Positions 1-10,985 of a stretch of DNA of 64,000 nucleotides are shown here, in pieces. Numbering within the stretch: position 1 is the stretch's first letter; every line of letters begins with the position of its first letter. The translations under genes and the position numbers were made by a program. The DNA lies in contig OZ024940.1 of NCBI GenBank assembly GCA_964017235.1, positions 27,285,615-27,349,614 on the forward strand. Reading direction: 5' to 3'. This DNA is from Sabellastarte sp. h YS-2021. Lineage: Eukaryota; Annelida; Polychaeta; Sabellida; Sabellidae. Below the pieces are notes generated by a model. That model made no database searches and was not told the origin of the DNA. It saw only the letters and a list, made by a program, of their open reading frames with translations.

Positions 1-250
1 CAACCCCCCCCCCCCCCCCCCCCCCTGTGAAGGGGTTCAACCCAAAGTACAAAATTATTTCTTGAGAGTGGTGTCAAATTTACAGGAAATGCACTATATC
101 GTTACCAAAAATTAATTTTTTTCCAACCCCCCCCTAGTTACGGTATGTCTGATGTGAACCCCCACCTTACTTAAAAGCTGGATCCGCCCCTGATGTTCAT
201 GCTGGAGGGGGGTGGTGAGGGGGGACGGGGGGGGGGGGGCTGGAAATACA
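1..250. repeat. Low-complexity C/G homopolymer stretches
   Basis: Seen directly: a C-run at about 5-25, a second short C-run near 125-133, and a long G-run near 210-239. The sequence between resembles a degraded interspersed repeat, but I cannot name it. Short reading frames here are made of homopolymer codons (runs of Gly, Pro) and are not genes. Similar G or C runs recur at about 12587, 13061 and 27434. Confidence 0.6.
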
Positions 251-991
251 GGGAGACTCGATTGTCAACATGTACTGTCAGGGTAGAAACTAGGAGTTTT
301 GATCTGGTGTGCCCTGAGTTTTCAGAAAGCTGTTGGTTATGTGTTTCATCCGGAGGTGGATCAACGATCCTGATTGAAAATCCAGGCTTCTTCAAGAACT
401 ACCCGTGGACGAGGGGTTTATGCATTTTTTGACCTACTTGTTTTGATAGTGTTATGGGCATTGCTGTTTGTAAAACTGCCTATCACATGACTTTATATTT
501 ATGTGGAATCCCATCTGTAAAATATTCAATCAAGTTTTGTCAAAACTAGTAACAATTTTGCAACTTCCTTATATCTTATGGGGAAAAACATTCTAATACA
601 GTATTTTTATAAAATTTATTTATTGTTGTTATTGAGTGTAATTTGTTCTTGTTCATTATATATTATAGTGACATGTATTGCAGAAAATGATACAAAAATG
701 AAAAAAAAATATGTATATATATATGTAACTTATTTAATGAGACCTAAGCTTCTAGCATAACTTTCCATTTGTTCCATATATTTCCCAGAAAAAGAAACAC
801 ACTTGTCAATGCCTGGATTTAATTATACAAAGACACTTTGATGAATAGATGGATAATTAATTCCCTGCCCCCCCCCCCTTTTTATGTAAAACAAATTCAG
901 TACACCCCTCATTAGAAACAACACAATTAAGTAAAAAATTTCTCCTGGATGTCACTGCAGTGGCATAGCTTATAAATTCTATTTATGTCAA
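251..991. other. Unassigned intergenic DNA
   Basis: AT-rich sequence with no convincing gene. A 60-codon frame at 578-760 is low-complexity and matches nothing I recognise. Confidence 0.5.
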
Positions 992-1153
992 TGGTAACAA
1001 ACTCACCTATCACCTCTGAGGTTGGAGGTTCAAACCCCGGACCTTATGTGGGACAGTTGGTAGTTGCTTACCGATGGTCGGCAGTTTACAGTACAGAACC
1101 TTGACACCAACTGTATGTACTGGTTTCCTCTGCCCATAAAACTACCCATCGTG
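992..1153 (+). mobile_element. SINE-A fragment (tRNA-derived)
   Basis: This is the plus-strand copy of the most abundant short repeat here. It retains the B-box-like GGTTCAAACCC, followed by the family body (GTTGGTAGTTGCTTACCGAT, then the CAGTTTACAGTACAGAACC block and TGTACTGGTTTCCTCTGCCC). The first part of the tRNA-like head and the AAATAAATA tail are missing, so it is truncated at both ends. The stretch from 1154 to 1578 holds nothing I can name. Confidence 0.8.
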
Positions 1154-1578
1154 AATCTAAATTCTACCGTGAGGGATCTTTGAATTTTTTTTTCAAAAGT
1201 ATGTTTTAGGTATCAGGTTAAGCTTACAATAATTAGGAATTGATTGTAACAAAATAATGTAGGAAAAGCTTCAGCGACTGTCTGACTGTCACATCACACA
1301 CAGTGTTGATACTGAGCCGGTTTCCTTTAACTGTGTCACCGAGGTATGGACATTTCCAGCCATGTCTTCCTCTGGGTAAAATGTCAATTACACCCGGGGT
1401 TAATGCTTTGCGCCATGGCAAAAACTCAGGTTTCACAGAAAGAGAATTACAAGTCTGGAGAGATTACCACATGTAACAGACACAGAATTGATTTGGGAAT
1501 GTATTTTATATCCTTGATAAATCAGACAAATAAATGGTTCTGAGAGAGGCTGTTTCAGGTAATTTTTATGTTCTTGCA

Positions 1579-1819
1579 TTTATTTTATTTTATTTATTTG
1601 GGGTTTTACGTCGCTTTCAACACTGTACAAGTCATATAACGACAGGTAGTTGGAAGGGCAGAGGAAACCAGTACATACAGTTCGTCAGGGTTCTGTACTG
1701 TAAACTGCCGACCAACGGCAAGCAACTACCAGCTTTCCCACTTGAGGCCATGCCGGGAATCGAACCCCGGCCTCGGAGGTGGAAGGGGAGAGTGTTACCA
1801 CTCTGCCACCGTGGCCCGC
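1579..1819 (-). mobile_element. SINE-A, near full length, with target site duplication
   Basis: Read on the minus strand it starts with a tRNA-like head (TGGCAGAGTGGTAAC as A box, GGGTTCGATTCCCGG as B box), a ~150 bp body and an AAATAAATAAAA tail. It is flanked by a 14 bp duplication TTTATGTWCTTGCA at 1565-1578 and 1820-1833 with one mismatch, which shows retrotransposition. SINEs of this type are transcribed by RNA polymerase III and copied by LINE machinery (established knowledge). The frames across it are shadows. Confidence 0.9.
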
Positions 1820-3098
1820 TTTATGTACTTGCAAACAGAGATGTTGGTTCACTTCATGGATAATGCATCCACAAAACATTTCCAATGGTGTGGTGTTGTC
1901 TCTGAGGAATTATCTATATATTGAAGGCATCTCAGGTTGAATGCTCCTTTATTGCACGTCATTGTAAACACTATATTAATGCCTTGCTGTTCATTCATCA
2001 TTCATGACAGAACAGGTCCTGTGTGTTTAGCTGACAAGTGGACTCTCTCCGGCTGTACGACAGCCATTGATTCCGACCGTGTTAATTACAGCGAAGAGCA
2101 GAAGTCATTAGCCGGGCTGTACTCTGGCTATTGTGTCCTGCGACTCGGGGACTAGATGACAACAAAACCTCTCCATTACAGAGTGTACAGTAATCAATGA
2201 GACAAAAGCAGGGGGGCTGTAGTTGTGTAAGATATCTCCCAGGCCATATGTAGTTCTGTTTACACCATTTCATTATTCACCACACGACATATGTGACCTA
2301 AATACATAGACACTGGTTACAATTGCTTTCTCCAGCGCCCCTTAGCATGGTTAATTAGTGTTACAAATAGATATATAGACAATTGCTGATTTTTTGGGGT
2401 GAATATTCTGTTGATTATGTCAGTTACAAATATGTTATTTTCATCATTAAAAGGTATTTTGCAGAGATTTTCCTCATTTGGTTGCAAACAAAAATATGTG
2501 TGCAGAAATGGCGCAGAAATCTTAAGTTAAAAACTGAAGCTTTCATATATTTTCACCAATATGTTTTTTTACCAGTTATTTAGTAAATATGGACTTATTT
2601 TGCTTATTATTAAAGCAAAATCGTTTGAAATTGAAAACAAAACATCCATCATTAGGCATATGAAAAATATATATCATTCATGATATTCATTTAAACTGCT
2701 TTTTAAAATAAAAGACGTGTTTTCGGATCAGTCAGAAAAGCTCCCTTTCAGAACTGCAAATGGTTTGTTGTGTTCATTTTAAAAACTGTCACAGCAAATT
2801 TCAAGATTTTGCCTGAGTCAAACAGGTTCATCAACTTTAGTCTGAGTCTGGGGTGGCTAAAGATTAGTAGACGATTTTAAAATGGGACTTTAGTGTCAAC
2901 CCTGGAGGAAGTAAATGGCACATAATTGTCATCATACTTCCTGTTATAGTGCATTTCCTATTATCGCTCACCAGTAGTATCTCTGTAATGGTGATACATG
3001 GACAGTTTCTGATAGTTAAATGCAAATGAACTATGTGAGGTCAATCCTTTGTTTTATGTTATAGTTTTCTTGTTATATTAAATGGAGATTCCGTGAAA
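1820..3098. other. Unassigned intergenic DNA
   Basis: No supported gene or repeat family. The short frames at 1937-2155 and 2082-2273 lie on opposite strands of the same stretch and show no recognisable domain. Confidence 0.45.
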
Positions 3099-3328
3099 TT
3101 TATTTATTTGGGTTTTAACGTCGCTTTCAACACATTGTACAGGTCATATCACTATGGGTAGTTGGAAGGGCAGAGGAAACCAGTACATACAGTTGGTCAA
3201 GGTTCTGTACTGTAAACTGCTGACCACCGGCAAGCAACTACCAACTTTCCCACTTGAGGTCAGGCCGGGATTCGAACTCAGATCTCAGAGGTGGGAGGCG
3301 AGTGTTACCACTCTGCCACCATGCCCCC
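3099..3328 (-). mobile_element. SINE-A, full length
   Basis: It has the same head, body and TATTTATTTGGG tail as the other SINE-A copies, read on the minus strand. The B box is diverged (GGATTCGAACTCAGA on the plus strand) and the head end runs into a C-tract at 3324-3338. I see no clear flanking duplication, so this is probably an older copy. Confidence 0.85.
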
Positions 3329-4827
3329 CCCCCCCCGATTTGGGTGACAGGACACATTGATTGAGACTTGCATTCAATGACTACCATTGTCAGGAACAGC
3401 TAATGAAATTTAGTCTCATTAATTTCTTCTCACAGAAAATTGCTCCCACACGTTTTTAATTTGACAAAAAACTCCTCCGACTCATTGTTGCCACTGGAAA
3501 CCCGGAGTGTATTTATAAGGTTAATATGTCCTGCAAGAAGCCAACGTAATTACATTTACTTGTGTCAACCCTCGGGGTCATGTTTTCTGGTCTTAATTAC
3601 ACCCTGAAAGTTTAATGACATGAAGTTTATGACAAAAATTCTTAATTGAAAATTCAGGAAAAAACACTGTAACAGTCAGTAAATGGAAAGTAATGAGTCT
3701 CCTACAAATGTCAAAATAAAGCAAGAATATCTATCTTGAAAATCATTTCATTTCTTCATGTTATAAATAAGATGGACAGAATAGCCAGTAGAAACACCTG
3801 TCACACTGCTCCGTATGTGTGTCCTGATAGCTGCTAGTTTGTTGTTGCAGCAGGAATTTTATGTGAATAAAATTCCCCCCCTAAAACACAGCAGACGTTA
3901 TAATGGAAGCATGTCACATAGCAGTGAGTTGATGAGAACATCCGGTAAAATGTGTTACCTAAAACTGTGAAACAAGCTGCCTTCAAAAATAGCCAGAAAA
4001 AAATACACAAACGTATTCATTAAATTATCAAAGAAGTTTACTTTTAAAAAGTTTGTCATTTTTTTGGTACTCAATTGTGTCCTTTCGCGTACATTTATCA
4101 CTTAATTGTTCACTATATTCTTAATTTTTAAAAGAAGACATTCTTTCATTTGTAATTTCACCCGTTTTACAGTATTGTGTAGTAAGACAACCATTGTTAA
4201 TAATTTACTTAGTCTGGATAAATGTGACAGCCCCATAAGACGGCACCATATATATAAGCTGTTCTGTGAGAAATTCTGAGCCACCGGTCTGGAGTCGATT
4301 GGGTGGAATAAAACCCTCTTGCAAAGCTAATGAAGTGGAGAGGACAGGGCTTCATCACACTGCTATACCACACCTCACATCCTGCAGGCAGCCCAGGCGT
4401 GCAATGGTGTCCCCAGACTTATCAAGTTTTATCCAGGGGCCGAGGAGAGTCGGCCATATTCCAGAAAGTGATTGGCAATTTGAAAGACAGACATTTATCA
4501 GGGACCCAAGTCTCAAGTTGAAGGTTTTTTATAGTAAATGAAATAAATATATTTTGACACAAAGTAAATGTTGAAATGCAGACCCATAGATAGAATTAAA
4601 GTACACAAACTGTTCTAGATAAAAGCTATAAATCCACATTTAAAAATTACATTATAAGCTAAGTTGACACATTTTAAGCATATCACTGATATATCCTATA
4701 CCAACATGTCTGGAGAAATACTGTTCAGCAATAGTTGAAGGAATACTTGCGGCATTTGGCTGCATAAGTTACACAATTCTTTAGTTGGTTCTTTACATCA
4801 GAAGATTGTCTCTAAAATCAAAATTTC
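3329..4827. other. Unassigned intergenic DNA
   Basis: AT-rich, with no supported gene. Overlapping plus-strand frames at 4266-4541 and 4330-4521 have no recognisable domain, and I do not call them genes. Confidence 0.45.
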
Positions 4828-5057
4828 ATTTATTTATTTGGGGTTTTACGTCGCTTACAACACTGTACAGGTCATATCACGATGGGTAGTTTTATGGGCA
4901 GAGGAAACCGGTACATACAGTTGGTGTCAAGGTTCTATACTGTAAACTGCCGACCATCGGTAAGCAGCTACATACTTTCCCACATAAGGTCTGGGGTTTG
5001 AACCAATGACCTCAGAGGTGGGAGGCGAGTGTGTTACCACTGCACCACCGTGGCCCC
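4828..5057 (-). mobile_element. SINE-A, full length, diverged
   Basis: Minus-strand SINE-A with tail (TATTTATTTGGGG on plus), body and head ending ACCGTGGCCCC on plus. It carries the subtype wording TTTTATGGGCAGAGGAAACC instead of TTGGAAGGGCAGAGG. The partial copies at 992 and 21293 share that wording, so SINE-A has at least two subfamilies here. Confidence 0.85.
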
Positions 5058-5075
5058 TTTCTAAAAACAAAATGG

Positions 5076-5198
5076 CTCAATAATACGTAAATGGGGGAAA
5101 ATGCGGATCTTGTGTCTTTTTTTTGGCATCTAGGTACTGATCCAGATCACTCTCAAAATTTAATGAGATCCTAGCTGAACCAAGACAAATCTCCCAAT
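5076..5198 (+). repeat. Fragment of the GATCC-type repeat
   Basis: The string ATGGCTCAATAATACGTAAA followed by GATCCAGATCACTCTCAAAA matches the repeat at 28122-28335 and, more distantly, the dimeric repeats at 15163, 55420 and 60645. Only one partial unit is present. Confidence 0.55.
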
Positions 5199-5221
5199 AA
5201 TTGTTTTCATGATGATCCAAC

Positions 5222-5616
5222 CTGGGCCCGTATTCACAAAGATTCTTATTCTTAGAATCATACTTATTCTTAGAATTTTTCTAAGAATGGCTTTTATTCT
5301 TAGAATTTTTCTAAGAATATGAAATTCCTATATGCACAAATCTCTTATTCTTGACACCAGAAATGTATCCAAATACAGAAAGTCACTTCTGGGCCTGTAT
5401 TCACAAAGATTCTTAGAATTTTTCTTTGAATTACACTTAGTCTAACCTATGCACACAATTATTTTTACTTCTATTCTTAGAATTATTCTTAGCTAAGAAT
5501 TGTTTTGTGAATAGGTTTTTATTCTAAGAATAAGAAAATTCTGAGCAAAGAATTTTTCTTAGACTTAAGTGTAATTCTAAGAAAAGTTCTAAGAATCTTT
5601 GTGAATACAGGCCCAG
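5222..5616. mobile_element. Palindromic MITE (TTCTTAGAA type), plus a partial older copy
   Basis: The clean element is 5389-5616 (228 bp). It begins CTGGGCCTGTATTCACAAAG and ends with the exact reverse complement, and its arms are full of the word TTCTTAGAA / TTCTAAGAA. A second copy of the left end (CTGGGCCCGTATTCACAAAG) at 5222 starts a partial copy that stops near 5345. No transposase is encoded. The outer GGGCC-RTATTCACAAA end resembles PIF/Harbinger-type ends (inference). 5617-5999 contains no feature I can name. Confidence 0.8.
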
Positions 5617-5999
5617 TAGTGGTTTGCATAATGCTGATAACAAACAACCAAACAGACAGACAGGCAACACACTCATGTATTCCATACCTCTCTGGCGGAA
5701 TAATACAAGTTGCTACAGTGGCAGTAACTATGTGACAGTCTTGCAATTATCAGATGTCAGGTCATTACTCTTTGTCTCGGAAGATTTCTTGTGTGAGTCT
5801 CTGTTTGAACAAAAAATCACAGGTGGATGCTGTCAAAGACTTGAAACCTTTTCTTATAATATCCACTCTCAAGTTGCGGTGTTGTCCATTAATTATTCAA
5901 TAATTTCCTCTTATTTATACAGTACATACAGCAATATTCGTGACAGATTAAATGTTTCAGTCTTCTACTGGGAAAAAACTAAAAGACTGTGACAGTCAT

Positions 6000-6567
6000 C
6001 TGGGATTGATTTCATGAAATGTCTCAAACTTAGCCCAGTCTCAGGCTGAGCCACTGGCTCAAATCTGAGCCTTTTGGCTCAGCTAAGTCTTTGTCTCAAA
6101 TGAACTTTACAGAAGGGGTCTCAGTTGAGACCAAGCTTATCAAATAACACAGTGGTTTTTGGTGTCATGTGACCTTTTTTTGTAGTACAAATATTCTACT
6201 GATGACATATATGTTTCTTGTTTGACACATAATATCTGGGAGACCTTGTAAACATGTAAAACCACCCATACACTACTTCAGTATTTTGTTTTTTTCATGT
6301 CTACCTTATTTTCTGACATTTCAAATTTTGAAGTGCAGAAAGAATTATGGCGGCCATATTTGAGCCTTTGTTTACAAAACTTAAGCCCACTTTCTACCAG
6401 TCTCAGCATTTGAGCCAGTGGCTCAGCCAAAGCTGAGACTGAGACCTTTTGTGAAATCCATAAAGGCTGAGCCACTGGGCTCAAGAAAAATATTCCAATA
6501 ATTGGAGACAAAAGTCTCAAATTTGAGCCTGAGACCAGGCTAAGACCTTTTGTGAAATCCGCCCCTG
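6000..6567. mobile_element. MITE with GAGACC/CTCAG-word arms and conserved core
   Basis: The right end reads AAAGGTCTTAGCC inward from GGGGCGGATTTCACAAAAGG (reverse complement), and the left end GGGATTGATTTCATGAAATG is its diverged partner. The arms are packed with GAGCC, CTCAG and GAGACC words in both orientations. The interior (about 6141-6420) matches the interiors of the elements at 6621-7175 and 16235-16725, including AGCTTATCAAATAAC, CACAGTGG and TATGGCGGCCAT, although the arms differ. It is non-autonomous, and the 80-codon frame across it is not a gene. Confidence 0.8.
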
Positions 6568-6620
6568 CCTATAAGTATGGCCATTGTTTGATGTTATTCC
6601 TGTGGTTTTCTCTAACGCGT

Positions 6621-7175
6621 GGGGCCGATTTCACAAAGGGACTTAAGTCCAGATTTAGACTTAAATTTAAGACTTTGGTCTTAAATTTTGTCAACAGAAT
6701 GTTAAGTCCATGGTCTTAGACTTAGCGGATTCCACAAAGCAGCTAAGTCCATGAAATTGCTAAGTCAGTGGACTTAACTTTAAGTCTGGGAGGTAGTGGG
6801 CTTAAATTTTGTAGAGGACTTAAATATGGCCGCCATAAACTTTTCTGCACTTCAAAATTTGAAATGGCTGTAAATAAAGTATAATTACACAGAACACCAT
6901 ACTGAAGTAGTCTTTCGGAAGTTATTATGATGTAACAAGGTTTTCTATTTACAAACAGCACTTATCCTTAGATAAAATGCATCAAATGAAGGATATAAAA
7001 GGTCATCTGACACAGAAAACCACTGTGGTTATTTGACAAGCTTGGACTTAGCTAAGTCACCCTTTTGTGAAATCCAGTTAAGTCCCAGACCTAGCTAAGT
7101 CCAAAGTCTTAGATTTAAGTCCCTGACTTAGCCAAAAACTTGTCTAAGTCTAAGTCCCTTGGTGAAATCGGCCCC
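6621..7175. mobile_element. MITE with CTTAAGTC-word arms and conserved core
   Basis: It begins GGGGCCGATTTCACAAAGGG and ends with the inverted copy (CTTGGTGAAATCGGCCCC). The arms are built from GACTTAAG/CTTAAGTC/TTAGACTTA words. The core (about 6800-7060) is the reverse complement of the core at 6141-6420, with the same GGCCGCCATA and AGCTTG...AAATAACCACAGTGG blocks. No coding capacity. Confidence 0.85.
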
Positions 7176-7284
7176 TGGCAAGTAACACTTCCTCCACCTG
7201 TAGCACAGATTCTCCATGATGGGAAACAACGGCTTGATTTCTTCTGAAGCCTTTTAGCTGGAGTCGAAATAGAAAGTTCCATTC

Positions 7285-7690
7285 AATTTGAAAATAAATG
7301 TTATCTAATCTCAATTGAGCTTTTATAGCACCTAATCTCCACTTTTAGTAAGCGCACTCTAAGGCAAAACAATACAAAGAATGATAGACAAATTTCCAAC
7401 AGCAAGGAATGAAAAAGGGTCAGCCACATCACAGCCAACACTATATTGAGAACCCAGGATGGGTATGCCTCGGTGTAGAGACAAGATTTAAACTTCTTTT
7501 TGAATGGGGGGAGGGCAAAGAGGGGGATGCACGAATCTTTCACCAGGAAGAGCATTCCACATAGTGGGAACATCAAAAGTTAAGCTGGTTGCAGACTTTT
7601 AAGTAGGTGGATAAAGCTGACAAGAAAATTACCAACACTCCGAATACGCCTGGTGTGCTGTAGTAGGAAGGAAGATATAGAAAAGCACAC
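7285..7690 (-). mobile_element. 5'-truncated LINE tail (CR1/L2-like)
   Basis: Minus-strand translation in two frames gives remnants of the conserved carboxy-terminal segment of CR1/L2-group reverse-transcriptase proteins: FDVPTMWNALPGE, then FKKKFKSCLYTEAYPS. This is followed by a 3' UTR with GCGCTTACTAAAAGTGGAG and GGTGCTATAAAAGCTC, the usual style of such LINE tails. At least one frameshift separates the two protein pieces. The copy has only the last ~100 residues' worth of coding and cannot move itself. The exact clade needs a database comparison. Confidence 0.65.
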
Positions 7691-8689
7691 TTACTTTTAA
7701 AACATAAGAACCTTAATGAATATTAGGATGCTTTAGCACCAAGGCTGTACACTTATCAGTCAGTTTTATCTGCACTTTTGGATGCCTTGTTATTGCCTTG
7801 TTTGTCTGCATGCTGTACCAGTAATAACCTCATAAATAGAAGTGTCATTAATGCTGGTTTTCTGTGGTACATGTCACTGTTATAGTATTTTAAGAGCATA
7901 GTGTATTTCACTGTGGTCCTTCACACTGTGTCTGTACAGCAGTAGCCATTACTTACAGTAAGTGAGTAGGGAACACCCCGCCTCTCCGCTGATTACTGCT
8001 GGGGGTCGTTCCCGGGCAATGGAGTCAGGGGAAATGGAATACATATCTTTCTTAGTATTTCCCTCCAGAACACACTCAGTTATTGCAGCTTCTCAATCAA
8101 TGTAAAAGGTTAAGTCACATGTCAGATTTCTCCACTCTGTAAAACTCTGTGCGCCATGTAGAATTGCATCCATTTTCAGAACTGACCAATTTCAACTAAT
8201 CAAATGTATTATTGTGTCAACGAGAAGGGGACGGTTTCAGATTTGTGAGTGTTTTGTCGCTTCCACTACCTGCAATATTACAACTACACACTGTGATATT
8301 ATAACTGTGGTTTTCTGTTCAGCTTTGGCTGTCCTTCTCACCCACATGATTTTCAGGAATCTGAGCAGTCTGTCTTAAATATTAAAGTCCCCTTGTGGGT
8401 GGTTTATACAAATCATTATCTCCAGACAAAAAGTATACCATATTTACCTGACTATGTATTGGTGTGCTGTGCTGTTTGCTGAATGTTATTATTGAGAGCA
8501 ATTATAGCCTACTCCGACACACCCTTTTCACAGAAACACAGTTGGCTCCTGTTGCTGATTGGTGTTTGACATGCAGTTGCTTGCTTATCTTTGCTTGTTC
8601 CCTGTGTTTGCATCAATGCATTCTGGAACATACACCTGAAAGTATTGTTATCACCCAGCAGAGTTATTTTGATTACACTATGTCCAGTA
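7691..8689. other. Unassigned intergenic DNA
   Basis: No supported gene. Short overlapping frames on both strands near 8464-8778 partly read into the minisatellite that follows. Confidence 0.45.
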
Positions 8690-9690
8690 TCACCTTGTCG
8701 TAGATGATGCAATGCTCGGTATTGTTTTGATACAGATGTCGCAGTGTGTCCATTATAACTTTGATACAGCTGACACAATGGACAGTACTATTTTGATACA
8801 GCTGATGCAATGGACAGTATTATTTTGATACAGATGATTACATTGTGTTGTATTGTGTATTTATACTCAGTGCAATATCTCCATGTACTACAGGACTCAA
8901 TGATGTGTTATGTGGTACATCTGACTGCTCAAGTACAGCCCAACTCTGATACCACTGACATTCCACTAACTGAAAGACAGAGACTCAAAGATGTCCATTT
9001 ATCAATGTCCTTGAGTTTCTTTAACCTGCCACTGGGGATAGGACCCAGTGACGGAGGACTGCCATATTAAGTGGTGACCCAAGTCACTATCCATCTGTCT
9101 GTACCTGGGTTTGAACCACGGCCTAAACGATTGTGTTACCCACTAGGCCACAGTTGCAGATAATGTTCAATACCATTTTGACACAGTTGATGCCATGTTT
9201 AGTACCATTTTGACACAGGTGATGCCGTGTTCAGTACCATTTTGACACAGGTGATTCCATGTTTAGTACCATTTTGACACAGGTAATGCCATGTTTAGTA
9301 CCATTTTGACACAGGTGATGCCATGTTCAGTACCATTTTAACACAGTTGATGCCATGTTTAGTACCATTTTGACACAGGTGATGACGTGTTCAGTACCAT
9401 TTTGACACAGTTGATGCCATGTTCAGTACCATTTTGGCACAGGTGATGCCATGTTCAGTACCATTTTGACACAGTTGATGCCATGTTCAGTACTATTTTG
9501 ACACATGTGATGCTGTGTTCAGTACCATTTTGACACAGGTGATGCCATGTTCAGTACCATTTTGACATAGGTGATGTCATGTTCAGCATTATTCTGATAC
9601 AGATGATGCTGTGTTCAATATTTTTCTGATACGGGTGATGCCATGTTCAGTACCATTTTGATACAGGTGATACAATCTCCAATATTTATT
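8690..9690 (+). repeat. ~32 bp minisatellite, split by a SINE
   Basis: The unit is close to CAGTACCATTTTGACACAGG followed by TGATGCCATGTT, about 32-33 bp. At least 15 units are readable at 9160-9690. Older, more diverged units (ATTTTGATACAGCTGATGCA) lie at 8690-8845. The SINE-B at 8851-9157 interrupts the array, so the array predates that SINE, at least in part. Units nearest the right end are also more diverged, the usual pattern of edge decay. Confidence 0.9.
8851..9157 (-). mobile_element. SINE-B, full length, inside the minisatellite
   Basis: SINE-B is the second tRNA-headed family here. On the minus strand the head reads GGCCTAGTGGGTAACAC with a B-box region (GTGGTTCAAACCCAGG), followed by a ~220 bp body (CATTGGGTCCTATCCCC family block, AACTTGAGGAC-like block, GTTAGTGGAATGTCAGT) and the tail ATTGCACTGAGTATAAATAC. 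It lies between minisatellite units. Confidence 0.85.
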
Positions 9691-10309
9691 CCTCTCAAAA
9701 TATAAATACTTTTATTTACTATGAGTAAAGAAGAAGAAAATCATAATGTTTCATTCTGTTAATTTTCTCTTTTGCAATTGGTCTATTTTACTCATTTACT
9801 TATTTATCATAATGCCATAAACTGCATATATATATATCAATATTTACAATTCAATTATGAATATACTAAGCAATATAACTAAAATCAACACTAGTAACAC
9901 AACAGAGATCATGTGTTTGAAGTCCAATTTTCTGAGGATGCCACCATTGACAATGTTTGAGTTTTAACTCATCCTCTCAGGGGTTAGAGGGGAATATGTA
10001 TTGCTCAGTCAACAACAGAGTTTGAAGAGGCTTTAGGAAAAAGGTTTGATAAATATAAACAACTTTCAAAATTTAAATAAAGCAATAAATAAATAAAATA
10101 AAAAAGAAACACATGCCACAGAAATGGTTCTCAGGAGAAATATTTATAACAGATCAGCTGATGCATTAGCCTGACTATTATGGAAATGGATCCAAATTGA
10201 AATGTCAGACTCTATTACTGCAGTGTATTAGTAATTTAGTGGTGTGTCTAATTAAGTCTCCGCTAAGGTAAAGTTAGTGATCAAACTGTCTCACTGTTGT
10301 GTTTACACC
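9691..10309. other. Unassigned AT-rich DNA
   Basis: No gene seen. Low-complexity AATAAATAAATAAAAT runs near 10083-10100. Confidence 0.45.
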
Positions 10310-10985
10310 TCCAACTGGCTGATCTGAAATCTCATGATATCTGACTGTAGTGGAACTAAATGTATGAGTTTTCACCTTCATCTAGCTGACTCGTATCTCA
10401 GAAAAAATCTGAATGTATGAGTAAATGCCTCTAACTGGTTGATCCATATCTCGGTCTGATTGGGTAATACTAAGTCAGTTTATGCCTCCATTGTTGATCC
10501 ATATCTCTCACTGCCTGACAGGAGTGTATTAAGTGTATAAAACTTATGCCTCCACCCTGCTGATTCATGCCCCTGGCTGTCTCACTGGTGTGTACTAAAT
10601 GCATGAGTTTATGCCTCCAAAAGTTGATACCAGTCATATCTCTGACTGTCCTACTGGAGTGTACTAAGTGTATGAGTTTATGTCTCTGCATGGTTGACTC
10701 ATACCTCTGACTGTCTGACTAGGGTGTAGTAAGTGTATGAGTTTATGTCTCTACCTGGTTGACTCATACCTTTGACTTGCTGACTAGAGTGTACTAAGTG
10801 TATAAGTTTATGTCTCTACCTGGTTGACTCATACCTTTGACTGTCTGACTGGAGTGTACTAAGTGTATGAGTTTATGTCTCCACCTGGTTGACTCATACC
10901 TTTGAATGTCTGACTGGAGTGTACTAAGTTTAATGTGTTTATGCCTCTACCTGGTTGGCTCGTATTTGAGATTGCCTGGCTGTAT
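10310..10985 (+). repeat. ~70 bp minisatellite reaching into the GPCR 3' end
   Basis: About nine to ten units of roughly 65-72 bp carry CTACCTGGTTGACTCATACC, TTTGACTGTCTGACTGGAG and GTGTACTAAGTGTATGAG. Units between about 10620 and 10945 are most alike; those at 10310-10560 are decayed. The last unit (CTCTACCTGGTTGGCTCGTA at 10946-10965) lies inside the coding region of the minus-strand GPCR and supplies its final codons and stop. Frames within this array are repeats, not genes. Confidence 0.9.

Noticed and set aside
9160-9690. CRISPR-like short repeats
   Set aside because: The ~32 bp units are head-to-tail with no spacers between them, so this is a minisatellite.
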